DNA from: Nocardioides furvisabuli
GTDB taxonomy: Bacteria; Actinomycetota; Actinomycetes; Propionibacteriales; Nocardioidaceae
Assembly (NCBI RefSeq): GCF_021083185.1
Contig: NZ_JAIGQB010000003.1
Span: forward strand, 496,001-560,000
Length of the DNA: 64,000 nt
Direction: 5' to 3'
Below the pieces are notes generated by a model that was not told the origin of the DNA, searched no databases, and saw only the letters and a list, made by a program, of their open reading frames with translations. Positions 33,091 through 42,764 of this stretch are shown in pieces. How positions within the stretch are numbered: the first letter of the stretch is position 1; each line of letters starts with the position of its first letter. A program made the translations under genes and the position numbers.

Positions 33091-33633
33091 TCAGGACTGC
33101 TCGCTGTCCTTGCGGGTGAACCAGCCGCCCGAGCCGTCGGTCGCGATCGGCTTGCCCGGCATCTCCTGCGCGCCCGGGGTGCGGCGCGGGAGCCCGGGGG
33201 CGGGGGAGGTGTCGGTGGCGGTCTCGGTGGAGGTCTCGGCGTTCACCTCTGCCGGCGGTGTCGGCTGCTGGTCGACGGTGCCGGCGACCTGGGGTGCGTA
33301 GTCGTCGGACTTGTGGTCGACGCGCGGGTCGAGACGGTCGGCTGCACGGACCTGGGCCTCGTGGGAGGCCTCGACCTGCTGGGCCTCGATCCGGGCGGCC
33401 TCCGCCTCCGCCTCGGCCTTCTCGGCGATGGCGCGTGCCTCGGCGGCCTCCGCCTCGGCGGTCGCCGCACGGTCCTGTGCGGGTGCGATGGTGGCCTGCG
33501 CCTCGGTGGCGGCCTTCGTGCGCAGCTGGTCGGCGCGCTCGATGTTGGCCTCGCGGTTCTTGCGCTGGATCACGACGAACGCCACGGCCAGCACGACCAG
33601 GACGATGACGGCGATGACGATGAACGTGGTCAC
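33091..33633 (-). CDS. Membrane-anchored coiled-coil protein, paralogue A
   Basis: A 180-residue protein with one N-terminal transmembrane helix (residues 3-22), then about 75 residues of Ala/Glu/Arg-rich coiled coil (AEAEAAEARAIAEKAEAEAEAARIEAQQVEA), followed by ADRLDPRVDHKSDDYAPQ and a disordered Thr/Pro/Glu tail ending FTRKDSEQS. The adjacent gene encodes a shorter relative with the same layout and the same DPRVD...DY.P element. With no signal cleavage site, the coiled coil is probably cytoplasmic. Function unknown. It ends 28 bp before the IclR gene start. Confidence 0.75.
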   Translation of the reverse strand: MTTFIVIAVIVLVVLAVAFVVIQRKNREANIERADQLRTKAATEAQATIAPAQDRAATAEAEAAEARAIAEKAEAEAEAARIEAQQVEASHEAQVRAADRLDPRVDHKSDDYAPQVAGTVDQQPTPPAEVNAETSTETATDTSPAPGLPRRTPGAQEMPGKPIATDGSGGWFTRKDSEQS

Positions 33634-33685
33634 GGTCTTCCTTCTTCACGACGACGACGGGGCACCAGTCTGGCACCTCGCCGCG

Positions 33686-34114
33686 TCAGGTGCGGGGCGT
33701 CTCCCCGGCGTCACCGCGGTGCCGCCCCGAACCGTCCGCCGGGGGCGTGCTCGCGTCGGTGCTCGGGTCCGGGGTGTAGTCCGTCGACGAGGTGTCGACA
33801 CGCGGGTCGACGGCGTCGGCGGTCCGCATCTTGTCCTCGGTCACGGCCTGCTGCTGGGTGGCCGCGACCTCGGCCTCGCGCGCCTCCTGCTGGGCGCGCT
33901 CCGCCTCCAGCCGGGCCCGCTCGGCCTGTGCGGCGGTCTCCTGGGCACGCACCTGCGCCTCGGGGATCTCCGACGCGTGCGTGTGCGCCTCCTCGCGCAG
34001 GTGCTCGGCGTGCTGGTGCTGCTTCTTCTTCCGCTGCTGCGTCACCAGCCAGGCGGCGAGCGCCACCGCGACCAGGACGACGACCACGACGATGATCCAA
34101 CCGGTCGTACCCAT
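33686..34114 (-). CDS. Membrane-anchored coiled-coil protein, paralogue B
   Basis: A 142-residue protein: transmembrane helix at residues 5-24 (GWIIVVVVVLVAVALAAWLV), a basic KKKQHQH stop-transfer segment, a coiled coil of about 60 residues (ERARLEAERAQQEAREAEVAATQQ), then TADAVDPRVDTSSTDYTPD, which mirrors the DPRVD element of the neighbouring paralogue, and a hydrophilic tail. ATG at 34114 follows GAGGAGGAA. It is divergent from hutH. Tandem duplication of an unnamed family is the simplest explanation. Confidence 0.75.
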   Translation of the reverse strand: MGTTGWIIVVVVVLVAVALAAWLVTQQRKKKQHQHAEHLREEAHTHASEIPEAQVRAQETAAQAERARLEAERAQQEAREAEVAATQQQAVTEDKMRTADAVDPRVDTSSTDYTPDPSTDASTPPADGSGRHRGDAGETPRT

Positions 34115-34231
34115 GGCGTTCCTCCTCCTCGGGAGACCCCGGACGGGTCCCCCGTCGTTCACCGTGGCACACCTCGCGGGTGCGCGCTCGTGGACGTCAT
34201 CCGTACGGGTGGGTCGGTGGGCGTCCCGGGA

Positions 34232-34247
34232 GTCTGATATCCGAGAC
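34232..34247. promoter_or_regulatory. Candidate HutR operator upstream of hutH
   Basis: GTCTGATATCCGAGAC, 47 bp before the hutH start, matches the perfect palindrome GTCTCGGATCCGAGAC upstream of the second hut operon at 13 of 16 positions. Its core also fits 12 of 14 positions of TCTGwwATwCCAGA, the HutR motif I recall from Corynebacterium resistens. A linked IclR gene is present. Confidence 0.6.
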
Positions 34248-34294
34248 ACTCGGGCTCCGGAGGGGGTGTCGCCCGACCGTTCGCCGGGAGTTGG

Positions 34295-35866
34295 ATGGCG
34301 AGCATGCAGAGCATCCAGGCCACCCGGGTGGGCGTCGGTCCCGTCTCCTTCGAGGACCTCGTGCGGGTCGCCCGCGACGGGGCCGCCGTCGAGCTCACCG
34401 GCGAGGCGCTCGCAGCCGTCGACCGCGCCCGCGACGTCGTCGAGGCGCTCGCTGCCGGGGAGACGCCGACGTACGGTGTCAGCACCGGCTTCGGCGCCCT
34501 CGCCACCCGCCACATCCCGACCGAGATGCGCGCCCAGCTCCAGCGCTCGCTCGTCCGCTCGCACGCCGCCGGGTCCGGACCGGAGGTCGAGCGGGAGGTC
34601 GTCCGGGCGCTGATGCTGCTGCGCCTCTCGACGCTGGCGACGGGACGCACCGGCGTACGCCGTGAGACCGCGCAGCTGCTGGCCGACCTGCTCACCCACG
34701 GCATCACGCCGGTGGTGCGGGAGTACGGCTCGCTCGGGTGCTCGGGCGACCTCGCGCCGCTGTCGCACTGCGCGCTGGCGCTGATGGGCGAGGGCGAGGT
34801 GCGCGACGCGTCCGGCACCCTCGTGCCGGCGGCCGACGCCCTCGCCGCCGCCGGCCTCGCCCCGGTCGAGCTCGCGGCCAAGGAGGGCCTGGCCCTCATC
34901 AACGGCACCGACGGCATGCTCGGCATGCTGGTCATGGCGATCACCGACCTGCGGATGCTGCTGCGCACCGCCGACGTCGCGGCCGCGATGAGCGTCGAGG
35001 GCCAGCTCGGCACCGACCGGGTCTTCGCACCCGAGCTGCAGGCCATCCGCCCGCACCCCGGACAGGCACAGTCGGCGGCGAACCTCACCGCGCTGATGGC
35101 CGGCTCCGCGATCGTGGCCTCGCACCGCACCGGGCCGGACAACTCGGTGGAGTGCAACCGGGTGCAGGACGCCTACTCCCTGCGCTGCTCGCCGCAGGTG
35201 CACGGCGCCGCCCGCGACACCGTCGAGCACGCTGCCACGGTCGCCGGCCGCGAGCTGGCCAGCGCCGTCGACAACCCGGTCGTCATGGGCGACCGTGTGG
35301 AGTCGAACGGCAACTTCCACGGCGCCCCGGTCGGCTACGTGCTCGACTTCCTCGCGATCGTCGCCGCCGACGTGGCCTCCATCAGCGAGCGGCGTACGGA
35401 CCGCTTCCTCGACCGGGCCCGCAGCCACGGCCTGCCGCCCTTCCTGGCCGACGACCCCGGGGTGGACAGCGGGCACATGATCGCGCAGTACACCCAGGCC
35501 TCGATCGTCTCCGAGCTCAAGCGGCTCGCAGTGCCGGCGTCCGTCGACTCCATCCCCTCCAGCGCCATGCAGGAGGACCATGTCTCGATGGGCTGGAACG
35601 CCGCCCGCAAGCTGCGCCGCTCGGTCGACGGCCTCTCGCGCGTGGTCGCCGTCGAGGTGCTCACCGCCGCCCGCGCGCTCGACCTGCGCGCGCCGTTGAC
35701 CCCGTCGCCCGCCACCGGGGCGGTCGTCGACCTCCTGCGGTCCTCGGGCATCCAGGGCCCGGGGCCCGACCGCCACCTCTCGCCCGAGATCGAGGCCGCC
35801 GTCGGCCTCGTCCAGTCCGGCGCGGTCCTCGCCGCCGCCGAGTCCGTGATCGGAGAACTCCAGTGA
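34295..35866 (+). CDS. hutH: Histidine ammonia-lyase
   Basis: First enzyme of histidine breakdown, forming urocanate and ammonia. 523 residues, typical size. The MIO cofactor loop is [14 protein letters not shown], so the autocatalytic tripeptide is Cys-Ser-Gly (about residues 149-151) rather than the textbook Ala-Ser-Gly; the essential Ser-Gly is intact. Other family blocks: [38 protein letters not shown] and [15 protein letters not shown] at 34295 follows GGGAG. Its stop overlaps the hutU start (GTGA), and a candidate operator lies upstream. Confidence 0.96.
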   Translation: MASMQSIQATRVGVGPVSFEDLVRVARDGAAVELTGEALAAVDRARDVVEALAAGETPTYGVSTGFGALATRHIPTEMRAQLQRSLVRSHAAGSGPEVEREVVRALMLLRLSTLATGRTGVRRETAQLLADLLTHGITPVVREYGSLGCSGDLAPLSHCALALMGEGEVRDASGTLVPAADALAAAGLAPVELAAKEGLALINGTDGMLGMLVMAITDLRMLLRTADVAAAMSVEGQLGTDRVFAPELQAIRPHPGQAQSAANLTALMAGSAIVASHRTGPDNSVECNRVQDAYSLRCSPQVHGAARDTVEHAATVAGRELASAVDNPVVMGDRVESNGNFHGAPVGYVLDFLAIVAADVASISERRTDRFLDRARSHGLPPFLADDPGVDSGHMIAQYTQASIVSELKRLAVPASVDSIPSSAMQEDHVSMGWNAARKLRRSVDGLSRVVAVEVLTAARALDLRAPLTPSPATGAVVDLLRSSGIQGPGPDRHLSPEIEAAVGLVQSGAVLAAAESVIGELQ

Positions 35867-37560
35867 ACGACAGACTGCCCGTCCACGCCGCCACCGGCAC
35901 CGAGCTGACCGCCAAGTCGTGGCAGACCGAGGCGCCGCTGCGCATGTTGATGAACAACCTCGACCCCGACAACGCCGAACGCCCCGAGGACCTGGTCGTC
36001 TACGGCGGCACCGGCAGGGCGGCGCGCAGCTGGGAGGCGTACGACGCCATCGTCCGCTCGCTGCGCGACCTCGAGGACGACGAGACGCTGCTCGTGCAGT
36101 CCGGCAAGCCGGTCGGCATCATGCGCACCCACGCGTGGGCGCCGCGGGTGCTGATCGCCAATTCCAACCTCGTCGGCGACTGGGCCGACTGGGAGGAGTT
36201 CCGCCGCCTCGAGGACCTCGGGCTCACGATGTACGGCCAGATGACGGCCGGCTCGTGGATCTACATCGGCACGCAGGGGATCCTCCAGGGCACCTTCGAG
36301 ACCTTCGCCGCGATCGCGGACCTGCGCTTCGGGGGGTCGCTCGCCGGCACCGTCACCGTCACCGCCGGTCTGGGGGGCATGGGTGGTGCGCAGCCGCTCG
36401 CGGTGACGATGAACGACGGCGTCGCGATCTGCGTCGAGTGCGACCAGCACCGCATCGACCGCCGTCTCGAGACGCGCTACCTCGACGTCCAGGCCCGCGA
36501 CCTCGACCACGCGATCGAGCTCGCGCTGGAGGCCCGCGACCAGCGCCGCGGCCTGTCGATCGGCCTGCTCGGCAACGCGGCCGAGGTGCTGCCCGAGCTG
36601 CTCGAGCGGCACCTCGCGCGGGCCGGGGCGGGCGACGGTCCGCTGGTCGACATCGTGACCGACCAGACCTCCGCGCACGATCCGCTCTTCTACCTCCCCG
36701 CCGGGACGGCGTACGACGACTGGGAGCGCGAGCGGACCGAGGACCCGCGCGGCTTCACCAAGCGCGCGCAGGAGTCCATGGCCACGCACGTGCGGGCGAT
36801 GGTCGAGTTCCAGGACGCCGGCGCCGAGGTGTTCGACTACGGCAACTCGATCCGCGACGAGGCCCGCAAGGGCGGCTACGACCGGGCGTTCGAGTTCCCC
36901 GGCTTCGTCCCTGCCTACATCCGTCCGCTCTTCTGCGAGGGCAAGGGCCCGTTCCGCTGGGCCGCGCTGTCCGGCGACCCCGCCGACATCGCCGCGACCG
37001 ACCGCGCCATCAAGGAGCTCTTCCCGGCCGACGAGAAGCCGGAGTACGCCCGGCTGCACCGTTGGCTCGACATGGCCGCCGAGCGGGTGCAGTTCCAGGG
37101 CCTGCCGGCCCGGATCTGCTGGCTGGGCCACGGCGACCGCCACCGCGCGGGGCTGAAGTTCAACGAGATGGTCGCCAGCGGCGAGCTGAAGGCCCCGATC
37201 GTCATCGGTCGCGACCACCTCGACTGCGGCTCGGTCGCCTCGCCCTACCGCGAGACCGAGGCGATGCTCGACGGCTCCGACGCCATCGCCGACTGGGCGA
37301 TCCTCAACGCGCTGGTCAACACCGCCTCCGGCGCCACCTGGGTCTCGTTCCACCACGGCGGCGGCGTCGGCATCGGCCGCTCGCTCCACGCCGGCCAGGT
37401 CACGGTCGCCGACGGCACCGATCTCGCGGCGGAGAAGATCGAGCGGGTGCTGACCAACGACCCGGGCATGGGCGTGATCCGCCACGTCGACGCGGGCTAC
37501 GACCGCGCAGTCGAGGTCGCGCACGAGCGAGGCGTCCGGATCCCGATGGCCGAGGGCTGA
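35863..37560 (+). CDS. hutU: Urocanate hydratase
   Basis: Second step of histidine catabolism: urocanate plus water to imidazolonepropionate, using NAD+ as an electrophile. 565 residues, near the family norm. Family blocks are seen at [20 protein letters not shown], the NAD-region [17 protein letters not shown], and [15 protein letters not shown] containing the conserved active-site-region cysteine. GTG at 35863 overlaps the hutH stop. The remaining hut enzymes are not next door but about 10 kb away at 47183-50849. Confidence 0.97.
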   Translation: MNDRLPVHAATGTELTAKSWQTEAPLRMLMNNLDPDNAERPEDLVVYGGTGRAARSWEAYDAIVRSLRDLEDDETLLVQSGKPVGIMRTHAWAPRVLIANSNLVGDWADWEEFRRLEDLGLTMYGQMTAGSWIYIGTQGILQGTFETFAAIADLRFGGSLAGTVTVTAGLGGMGGAQPLAVTMNDGVAICVECDQHRIDRRLETRYLDVQARDLDHAIELALEARDQRRGLSIGLLGNAAEVLPELLERHLARAGAGDGPLVDIVTDQTSAHDPLFYLPAGTAYDDWERERTEDPRGFTKRAQESMATHVRAMVEFQDAGAEVFDYGNSIRDEARKGGYDRAFEFPGFVPAYIRPLFCEGKGPFRWAALSGDPADIAATDRAIKELFPADEKPEYARLHRWLDMAAERVQFQGLPARICWLGHGDRHRAGLKFNEMVASGELKAPIVIGRDHLDCGSVASPYRETEAMLDGSDAIADWAILNALVNTASGATWVSFHHGGGVGIGRSLHAGQVTVADGTDLAAEKIERVLTNDPGMGVIRHVDAGYDRAVEVAHERGVRIPMAEG

Positions 37561-37668
37561 GGCACGCGAGGGTCGGCTCGAGGTTACCGACGGGGATGCG
37601 TTGACACCCCGGAAGAGCTTGCGTGGGATGGGAGTCCAGCCCTCGCAGAACCTACCGGGAGGTTTTCC

Positions 37669-38796
37669 GTGATCCGTCCACGCCTGCTCGCCGCCGCAGC
37701 GGCCGCCGCAGTCCTGCCGCTCAGCCTCGCCCTGCTGCCACCCGCCACCGCCGATCCGGTCACCGTTCCGGGCGGTCCGTGGCCTCAGGGCCCGGAGAAC
37801 ACCAACGCCATTCGCGGCTACGAACAGCTCTGGAGCACCCTCGAGGCGATCGAGGGCCGCGCGAAGGGGAGCTTCGACCTCAGCCCGGCACCCCTGGCCT
37901 CCAACACCGGCCGGGAGATCCCGGTCGTGACGATCGGCGACGGTGACACCGACGTCATGTTCGTCGCCAACCAGCACGGCAACGAGTACATCGTCTCCAA
38001 CGCCATGATCAGCGTCATCCGTGGACTCGCAGGTGGGTCCGCGGAGGCCGAGGCGATCAGGGACGCGCTGACCGTCACGATCGTCCCACGCGTCAACGTC
38101 GACGGCTTCGACGCCGACGTCACCGACCTGGCCGGCAACACGACGCCGTGGCGGCAGAACTTCGACACCTCCTGCCCGGCGTTCTGCAACTTCTACCAGT
38201 CAGGCCGCGGCTACGACATCAACCGATACCACTCCTACGCCGAGAGCGCCTACGACCACCCCTACCAGCCCGGTCCGGACACGAACAACCCGGTGCCCGA
38301 GGCGGTCGCGATGCGCCTGCTGTGGGACGAGCGGCAGCCGCGGCTCGTCGTGGACTTCCACCACCAGGGGACCTACGTCGACGACGAGGGCCGCATGATC
38401 ACCGGTTCGGTGATGTGGCCGAACGCGGAGGAGGAGGCGGAGGCCCTCGGCATCAGCGACGAGTTCGCCGGGGTCGTGACGGACTCCAAGAGGGTGGTCT
38501 CGGAGATGCTCGACGCCCTGGAGGGCAAGGGCTACGCCAACATCACCCGCTACCCGAGCACCACCTTCCCCGGTATCGCCCGGAACGCCTACGGGCTCCT
38601 CGGGTCCGCGTCGGTGCTCTACGAGGCACGCGGCGACATGGGCCAGGCCAGCAGCGGGAAGATCGCGAAGCAGACCGAGGTGGCCGGCACGGCGATCCTC
38701 CGAGCCGCCGCTGACGGCACGCTGTGGACCCGCGACACGGTGCCGGCGGACACGATCCGCGAACGCGGTCCGTTCGTCTCCGACCCGCACGAGTGA
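37669..38796 (+). CDS. Secreted M14 family zinc carboxypeptidase
   Basis: An exported 375-residue protein with a Sec signal peptide (RPRLLAAAAAAAVLPLSLALLPPATA, cleavage near residue 28). The M14 zinc ligands are visible as QHGNE (His and Glu, about residue 103) and a His in DFHHQGTY (about residue 225); LYEARGD (about residue 318) provides the catalytic glutamate, and GYDINRYH the substrate-carboxylate region. It probably trims peptides or cell-wall cross-links outside the cell. GTG at 37669 follows GGGAGG. A hairpin follows the stop codon. Confidence 0.88.
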   Translation: MIRPRLLAAAAAAAVLPLSLALLPPATADPVTVPGGPWPQGPENTNAIRGYEQLWSTLEAIEGRAKGSFDLSPAPLASNTGREIPVVTIGDGDTDVMFVANQHGNEYIVSNAMISVIRGLAGGSAEAEAIRDALTVTIVPRVNVDGFDADVTDLAGNTTPWRQNFDTSCPAFCNFYQSGRGYDINRYHSYAESAYDHPYQPGPDTNNPVPEAVAMRLLWDERQPRLVVDFHHQGTYVDDEGRMITGSVMWPNAEEEAEALGISDEFAGVVTDSKRVVSEMLDALEGKGYANITRYPSTTFPGIARNAYGLLGSASVLYEARGDMGQASSGKIAKQTEVAGTAILRAAADGTLWTRDTVPADTIRERGPFVSDPHE

Positions 38797-38802
38797 GCGG
38801 CA

Positions 38803-38837
38803 CTGCCGCCGAGGTCGCGCCGCGGCCTCGGCGGCAG
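38803..38837 (+). terminator. Hairpin after the M14 peptidase gene
   Basis: CTGCCGCCGAGG (38803-38814) and CCTCGGCGGCAG (38826-38837) form a perfect 12-bp stem with an 11-base loop, six bases after the stop. Confidence 0.6.
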
Positions 38838-38932
38838 CGTGTCGTGCCACGGACGGCAGCTGACTGGGCGGCGAGCCGACCCGAGACCTTCGAACCGCTG
38901 ACTTTCGCCCCGTCGTGCGTCAGGATCCCTCC

Positions 38933-39958
38933 ATGGCACCGGGGGAGAAGAAGCCGGCGCGCTCGCGCGTCGTGCTGACGGACATCAGCTCGCGGGCGTG
39001 GGAGCACCCCGCCGACAAGGGCGCACTGGTCGCGCTGCGCAAGCTCAAGGGCTTCGACGTGCTGCTCAAGACCATGTCAGGGGTCTTCCGCGAGCGGGCG
39101 TGGCGCCTGACGCTGCTCGGCTCCGCGGTGCGGGTCGACGAGCGGCAGTTCGCGCGGCTGCACCGGCTGCTGGCCGAGGTCGGTCGCAGCCTCGACGCCA
39201 CGGACCTGCCCGAGATGTACGTCCAGGCGGACCCGACGCTGACCGCGATCACCGTCGGCATGGACCGCCCGACCATCGTGCTGTCGTCGGGCCTGGTGCA
39301 CCACCTCGACGACGACGAGCTCCGCTTCGTCATCGGCCACGAGCTGGGCCACGCGATCAGCGGCCACGCGGTCTACCGCACGCTCCTGATGCGCCTGCTC
39401 GGCCTCGGCGGCCTGCTCAACGCGATCCCCGGCGGCGCCATCGGCATCCGCATGGTCACCGTCGGGCTGCTCGAGTGGTCGCGCAAGGCCGAGCTGTCGG
39501 CCGACCGCGCCGGACTGCTCGCCGCGCAGGACCCGACCGCGGCGCTGCGCACGCACATGAAGCTCGCCAGCGGCGGCACCCTCGACGAGCTCGACGTGAC
39601 GTCGTTCCTCTCCCAGGGAGCGGAGTACGACGAGGGCGGCGACGTCCGCGAGTCGCTCATCAAGCTCTCCCTGCTGCAGCAGCAGTCGCACCCCTTCGCC
39701 GTGGTCCGGGCCACCGAGCTCCGTCGCTGGATCGACTCCGGCGCCTACACCGCGGTCCTCGGTGGGACCTACCCGCGTCGCGCCGACGACGACGGGGCCT
39801 CGGTCAGTGAGGCCGCGCAGGAGGCGGCCGCGAGCTACGCCGTCGCCTTCGAGCGCACCCAGGACACCCTCGGCCGCCTCGTCCACGACCTCGCCGGCTG
39901 GGTCGGCTCGGCGAGCACGTGGCTCGGCGACCGGTTCCGTCGCGGCGAGGGCGCCTGA
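38933..39958 (+). CDS. M48 family metallopeptidase
   Basis: A 341-residue zinc protease. VIGHELGHAISGH (about residue 134) is the HExxH motif, and KAELSADRAG (about residue 183) provides the third ligand glutamate. Between them a moderately hydrophobic stretch (LLMRLLGLGGLLNAIPGGAIGIRMVTVGLLEW) may be membrane associated, as in HtpX/Ste24 relatives; there is no signal peptide. The C-terminal third is helical. ATG at 38933 is preceded by AGGA; a GTG at 38915 is possible. It faces the DUF6131 gene across a strong terminator. Confidence 0.88.
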   Translation: MAPGEKKPARSRVVLTDISSRAWEHPADKGALVALRKLKGFDVLLKTMSGVFRERAWRLTLLGSAVRVDERQFARLHRLLAEVGRSLDATDLPEMYVQADPTLTAITVGMDRPTIVLSSGLVHHLDDDELRFVIGHELGHAISGHAVYRTLLMRLLGLGGLLNAIPGGAIGIRMVTVGLLEWSRKAELSADRAGLLAAQDPTAALRTHMKLASGGTLDELDVTSFLSQGAEYDEGGDVRESLIKLSLLQQQSHPFAVVRATELRRWIDSGAYTAVLGGTYPRRADDDGASVSEAAQEAAASYAVAFERTQDTLGRLVHDLAGWVGSASTWLGDRFRRGEGA

Positions 39959-40006
39959 GGCAGTCGCCGGCCGGTGCCTCGCCTGGCGCTCCGGGGACGG
40001 ACGCAG

Positions 40007-40040
40007 CGGACCCCGGTCGCCGTGGGGCGACCGGGGTCCG
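40007..40040. terminator. Strong bidirectional terminator hairpin
   Basis: A perfect 15-bp stem (CGGACCCCGGTCGCC at 40007-40021, complement at 40026-40040) with tetraloop GTGG, between the convergent M48 and DUF6131 genes. Confidence 0.8.
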
Positions 40041-40056
40041 TGACTGGCTGGTGGAA

Positions 40057-40200
40057 CTACCAGACGCGCCGGCTCGAGCCGCCGATCGGGACGAAGTTGA
40101 GCACCAGGCCGACCACGATCAGGATCAGGCCGATGGTGGTCAGGATGCTCTGGGGCAGCAGCAGCCCGAGGATGAGCAGGATCAGTCCGAGGACAATCAT
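40057..40200 (-). CDS. DUF6131 family small membrane protein
   Basis: A 47-residue protein made of two short hydrophobic helices (MIVLGLILLILGLLLPQ and ILTTIGLILIVVGLVLNFV) followed by the polar tail GGSSRRVW. Size, double-helix layout and tail match the actinobacterial DUF6131 family of unknown function. ATG at 40200 has a near-perfect ribosome site (AGGAGG, seven bases away). Confidence 0.8.
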   Translation of the reverse strand: MIVLGLILLILGLLLPQSILTTIGLILIVVGLVLNFVPIGGSSRRVW

Positions 40201-40321
40201 GTTTTCGCCTCCTAGTATGCAGCCCACTGTGGGCGGCCGGTCCACTGTGGCGTCGGGGCTCGAAAAAGGAAAGTCGGTCCGCCCCTAGGGGTGGGCGGTC
40301 CAGTCCGCTCCCCGACGTGGC

Positions 40322-41191
40322 TCACCCCGCGGCCAGCGCCCGGACCGCTTCGTCGATGGCGAGCGTGCGGCGGGCCGACTCGACGTGGAGGTTCTCCACC
40401 ATCTTGCCGTTGTGGGTGACGACACCGGCGCCCTTCCCGTCCTCCCACGCCGCGATGAGGCCGTGGGCGTCCTCGACCGCCTGCGCGCTGGGGGCGAAGG
40501 CGGCGTTGGCGCCCTCGACCTGGCCGGGGTGGACGAGGGTCTTGCCGTCGAAGCCCATCTGACGGCCCTGCTCGCACTCGGCGAGGAAGCCCTCGGTGTC
40601 CCTCACGTCGTTGTAGACGCCGTCGATCACGGCGATGCCGGCCGCCCGCCCTGCGAGGAGCGCGGTGTGGAGGCTGGGCAGGATCGGCGCGCGACCGGGC
40701 ACGTGCTCGGCGTACAGCTCCTTGACGAGGTCGTTCGTGCCGAGCACGAAGGCGCCGAGGCGCTCGGACGCACGCGCGATCGCGAGGGCGTCGAGGATGG
40801 CGCCGGGCGTCTCGACCATCGCCCACAGCTTCGTGTGGTCCGGGGCTCCAGCCGCCTCCATCGCGGCGACCAGCTGCCGGACCTCGGCGGCGCTGCCGAC
40901 CTTGGGCACCACGATCGCGGCCGGTCCGGCCTGGCTGGCGGCGACGATGTCGTCGTCGTGCCACTGGGTGCCGATGCCGTTGACGCGGATGGTGACCGTA
41001 CGGCGTCCGTAGTCGCCGCTCGCGGCCGCTGCGGCCGCGGCCTCGCGGGCGGCGGGCTTGGCGTCGGGGGCGACGGCGTCCTCGAGGTCGAGGATCAGGC
41101 CGTCGCACGCGATCGTCTTCGCCTTCTCCAGTGCCCGCTCGTTGGAGCCGGGCATGTAGAGCACGGAGCGGAGCGGGGTGAAGTCACTCAT
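40322..41191 (-). CDS. HpcH/HpaI aldolase, citrate lyase beta/CitE-like (malyl-CoA lyase type)
   Basis: A 289-residue TIM-barrel lyase or thioesterase acting on malyl-CoA-like esters. CitE family blocks: RSVLYMPGSNERALEKA at the start, LILDLEDAVAPDAK (acidic metal ligands), VRVNG-equivalent TIRVNGIGTQWHDDDI, PKVGSAAEV, WAMVETPGAILDA with the metal-binding Glu, and FDGKTLVHPGQVE. No citrate lyase alpha or gamma subunit is present, so citrate fermentation is unlikely. Its ATG begins one base after the stop of a second CitE-like gene, so the two are coupled. Confidence 0.88.
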   Translation of the reverse strand: MSDFTPLRSVLYMPGSNERALEKAKTIACDGLILDLEDAVAPDAKPAAREAAAAAAASGDYGRRTVTIRVNGIGTQWHDDDIVAASQAGPAAIVVPKVGSAAEVRQLVAAMEAAGAPDHTKLWAMVETPGAILDALAIARASERLGAFVLGTNDLVKELYAEHVPGRAPILPSLHTALLAGRAAGIAVIDGVYNDVRDTEGFLAECEQGRQMGFDGKTLVHPGQVEGANAAFAPSAQAVEDAHGLIAAWEDGKGAGVVTHNGKMVENLHVESARRTLAIDEAVRALAAG

Positions 41192-41192
41192 G

Positions 41193-42275
41193 TCAGGCCT
41201 CCAGCTCGATGGCGTCGTACTGCTTCTTCAGCTCGGGGTCGATCGCGGCGAGCTCGTCGGCGAGGGCGACCATGACCTGGCACTGCTTGACCGAGGCGTC
41301 GTCCTCCATCTTGCCGTCGATCATCACCGCACCGGTGCCGTCGCCCATCGCGGCGATGACGCGGCGGGCGTGGGCGACGTCCTCGACGCTGGGGGAGAAC
41401 ACCTTGTTCGCGACCGCGATCTGCACCGGGTGGAGCGACCACGCGCCGACGCAACCGAGCAGGAAGGCGTTGCGGAACTGGTCCTCGCACGCCTGCACGT
41501 CCTTGATGTCCCCGAACGGCCCGTAGTAGGGGTAGATCCCGTGCATCGCGCACGCATCGACCATGCGGGCGATCGTGTAGTGCCACAGGTCCTGCTGGTA
41601 CGTCGTCCGCTCGGCGTCGTACTGCGGCACGCCGAGGTCGTCGCGCGTCGGGTCCTGGCGCACGAGGTAGCCGGGGTGGCCGCCGCCGACGCGGGTGGTC
41701 TTCATCCGGCGGTCCGCGGCCAGGTCGGCGGGGCCGAGGGACAGGCCCTGCATGCGCGGGCTGGCGCCGCAGATCTCCTCGACGTTGGCCACGCCGCGCG
41801 CGGTCTCGAGGATCGCGTGGACGAGGATCGGCCGGTCGAGCCCTGCCTTGGCCTCGAGCTGGGCGAGCAGGCGGTCGACGTAGTGGATGTCCTCGGCGCC
41901 CTGCACCTTCGGCACCATGATCACGTCGAGCTTGTCGCCGATCTCGGTGACGAGGGTGACCAGGTCGTCGAGGCCCCACGGGCTGTCGAGGGAGTTGACG
42001 CGGGTCCACAGCTGGGTCGGACCGAAGTCCGTGGCCCTCGCGATGTCGACGAGGCCCTGGCGCGACCTCTCCTTGTTCTCGGCCTTCACCGCGTCCTCGA
42101 GGTTGCCGAGCAGCACGTCGACGGTGCCGACCATGTCGGGGACCTTGGCGGCCATCTTCTCGTTGCCGGGGTCGAAGAAGTGGATGGCGCGGCTCGGCCG
42201 GGCGGGGATCTCGCGCAGCGGGGTGGGAGCACCGACGGCGAGGGGGGCGAAGAAGTCCTTGGCTGGGCGGGTCAT
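41193..42275 (-). CDS. CitE-superfamily lyase (beta-methylmalyl-CoA/malyl-CoA lyase-like)
   Basis: A longer CitE relative, 360 residues, first gene of the pair. Metal and CoA-site elements are [50 protein letters not shown] and [16 protein letters not shown] with the catalytic-site Glu. Extra inserts relative to CitE (for example [31 protein letters not shown]) are typical of actinobacterial malyl-CoA lyases. Together with the following gene it may supply a lyase plus thioesterase, as known for Mcl1 and Mcl2 of the ethylmalonyl-CoA pathway; other pathway genes are not in this window. Confidence 0.85.
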   Translation of the reverse strand: MTRPAKDFFAPLAVGAPTPLREIPARPSRAIHFFDPGNEKMAAKVPDMVGTVDVLLGNLEDAVKAENKERSRQGLVDIARATDFGPTQLWTRVNSLDSPWGLDDLVTLVTEIGDKLDVIMVPKVQGAEDIHYVDRLLAQLEAKAGLDRPILVHAILETARGVANVEEICGASPRMQGLSLGPADLAADRRMKTTRVGGGHPGYLVRQDPTRDDLGVPQYDAERTTYQQDLWHYTIARMVDACAMHGIYPYYGPFGDIKDVQACEDQFRNAFLLGCVGAWSLHPVQIAVANKVFSPSVEDVAHARRVIAAMGDGTGAVMIDGKMEDDASVKQCQVMVALADELAAIDPELKKQYDAIELEA

Positions 42276-42383
42276 GGGCGAAAACTACCGGGGCGTAGCC
42301 GTGCGCGGATATGACGCATGTCTCGCTCGGCTTGCCGCAACCTGCTAGGACTGGGACACGCGTCCCCGACCGAGGAGCGACCC

Positions 42384-42746
42384 ATGGAGCTCTACCTCCC
42401 CGTGCTGGTCCTGGCCGCGATCGCCGGCGCCTTCGCGGTGGGCTCGGTGCTGATGAGCTCGGTCGTCGGGCCCAAGCGCTACAACCGCGCGCGGCTCGAC
42501 TCCTACGAGTGCGGCATCGAGCCGGTCTCCGACCCCGGCCGGAACAACCGCACCATCCCGGTGCGCTACTACACGGTCGCGATGACCTTCATCATCTTCG
42601 ACGTCGAGATCATGTTCCTCGTGCCGTGGGCGGTCCACTTCGACCAGCTCGGCACGTTCGGCTACCTGGCCGCCGTCCTCTTCGTCCTCAACCTGTCCAT
42701 CGCCTACGCCTACGAGTGGCGTCGCGGCGGGCTCGACTGGGACTGA
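42384..42746 (+). CDS. nuoA: NADH-quinone oxidoreductase subunit A, solitary copy
   Basis: A 120-residue membrane subunit of complex I with three transmembrane helices. Hallmarks are RLDSYECGIEPVSDPG (cysteine-bearing loop, about residues 40-55), VRYYTVAMTFIIFDVEIMFLVPWA with the conserved acidic pair, and the C-terminal AYEWRRGGLDWD. ATG at 42384 follows GAGGAG. The protein is full length and looks functional, yet no nuoB follows; the next gene is on the opposite strand. NuoA is normally the first of a long operon, so this is either an extra copy or a relocated subunit. Confidence 0.93.
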   Translation: MELYLPVLVLAAIAGAFAVGSVLMSSVVGPKRYNRARLDSYECGIEPVSDPGRNNRTIPVRYYTVAMTFIIFDVEIMFLVPWAVHFDQLGTFGYLAAVLFVLNLSIAYAYEWRRGGLDWD

Positions 42747-42764
42747 CCGGGGGGCTGCCCGAGG

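Noticed and set aside
42384..42746. Start of a nuo operon
   Set aside because: The next gene lies on the opposite strand and encodes DUF1992, so no other complex I subunit follows.
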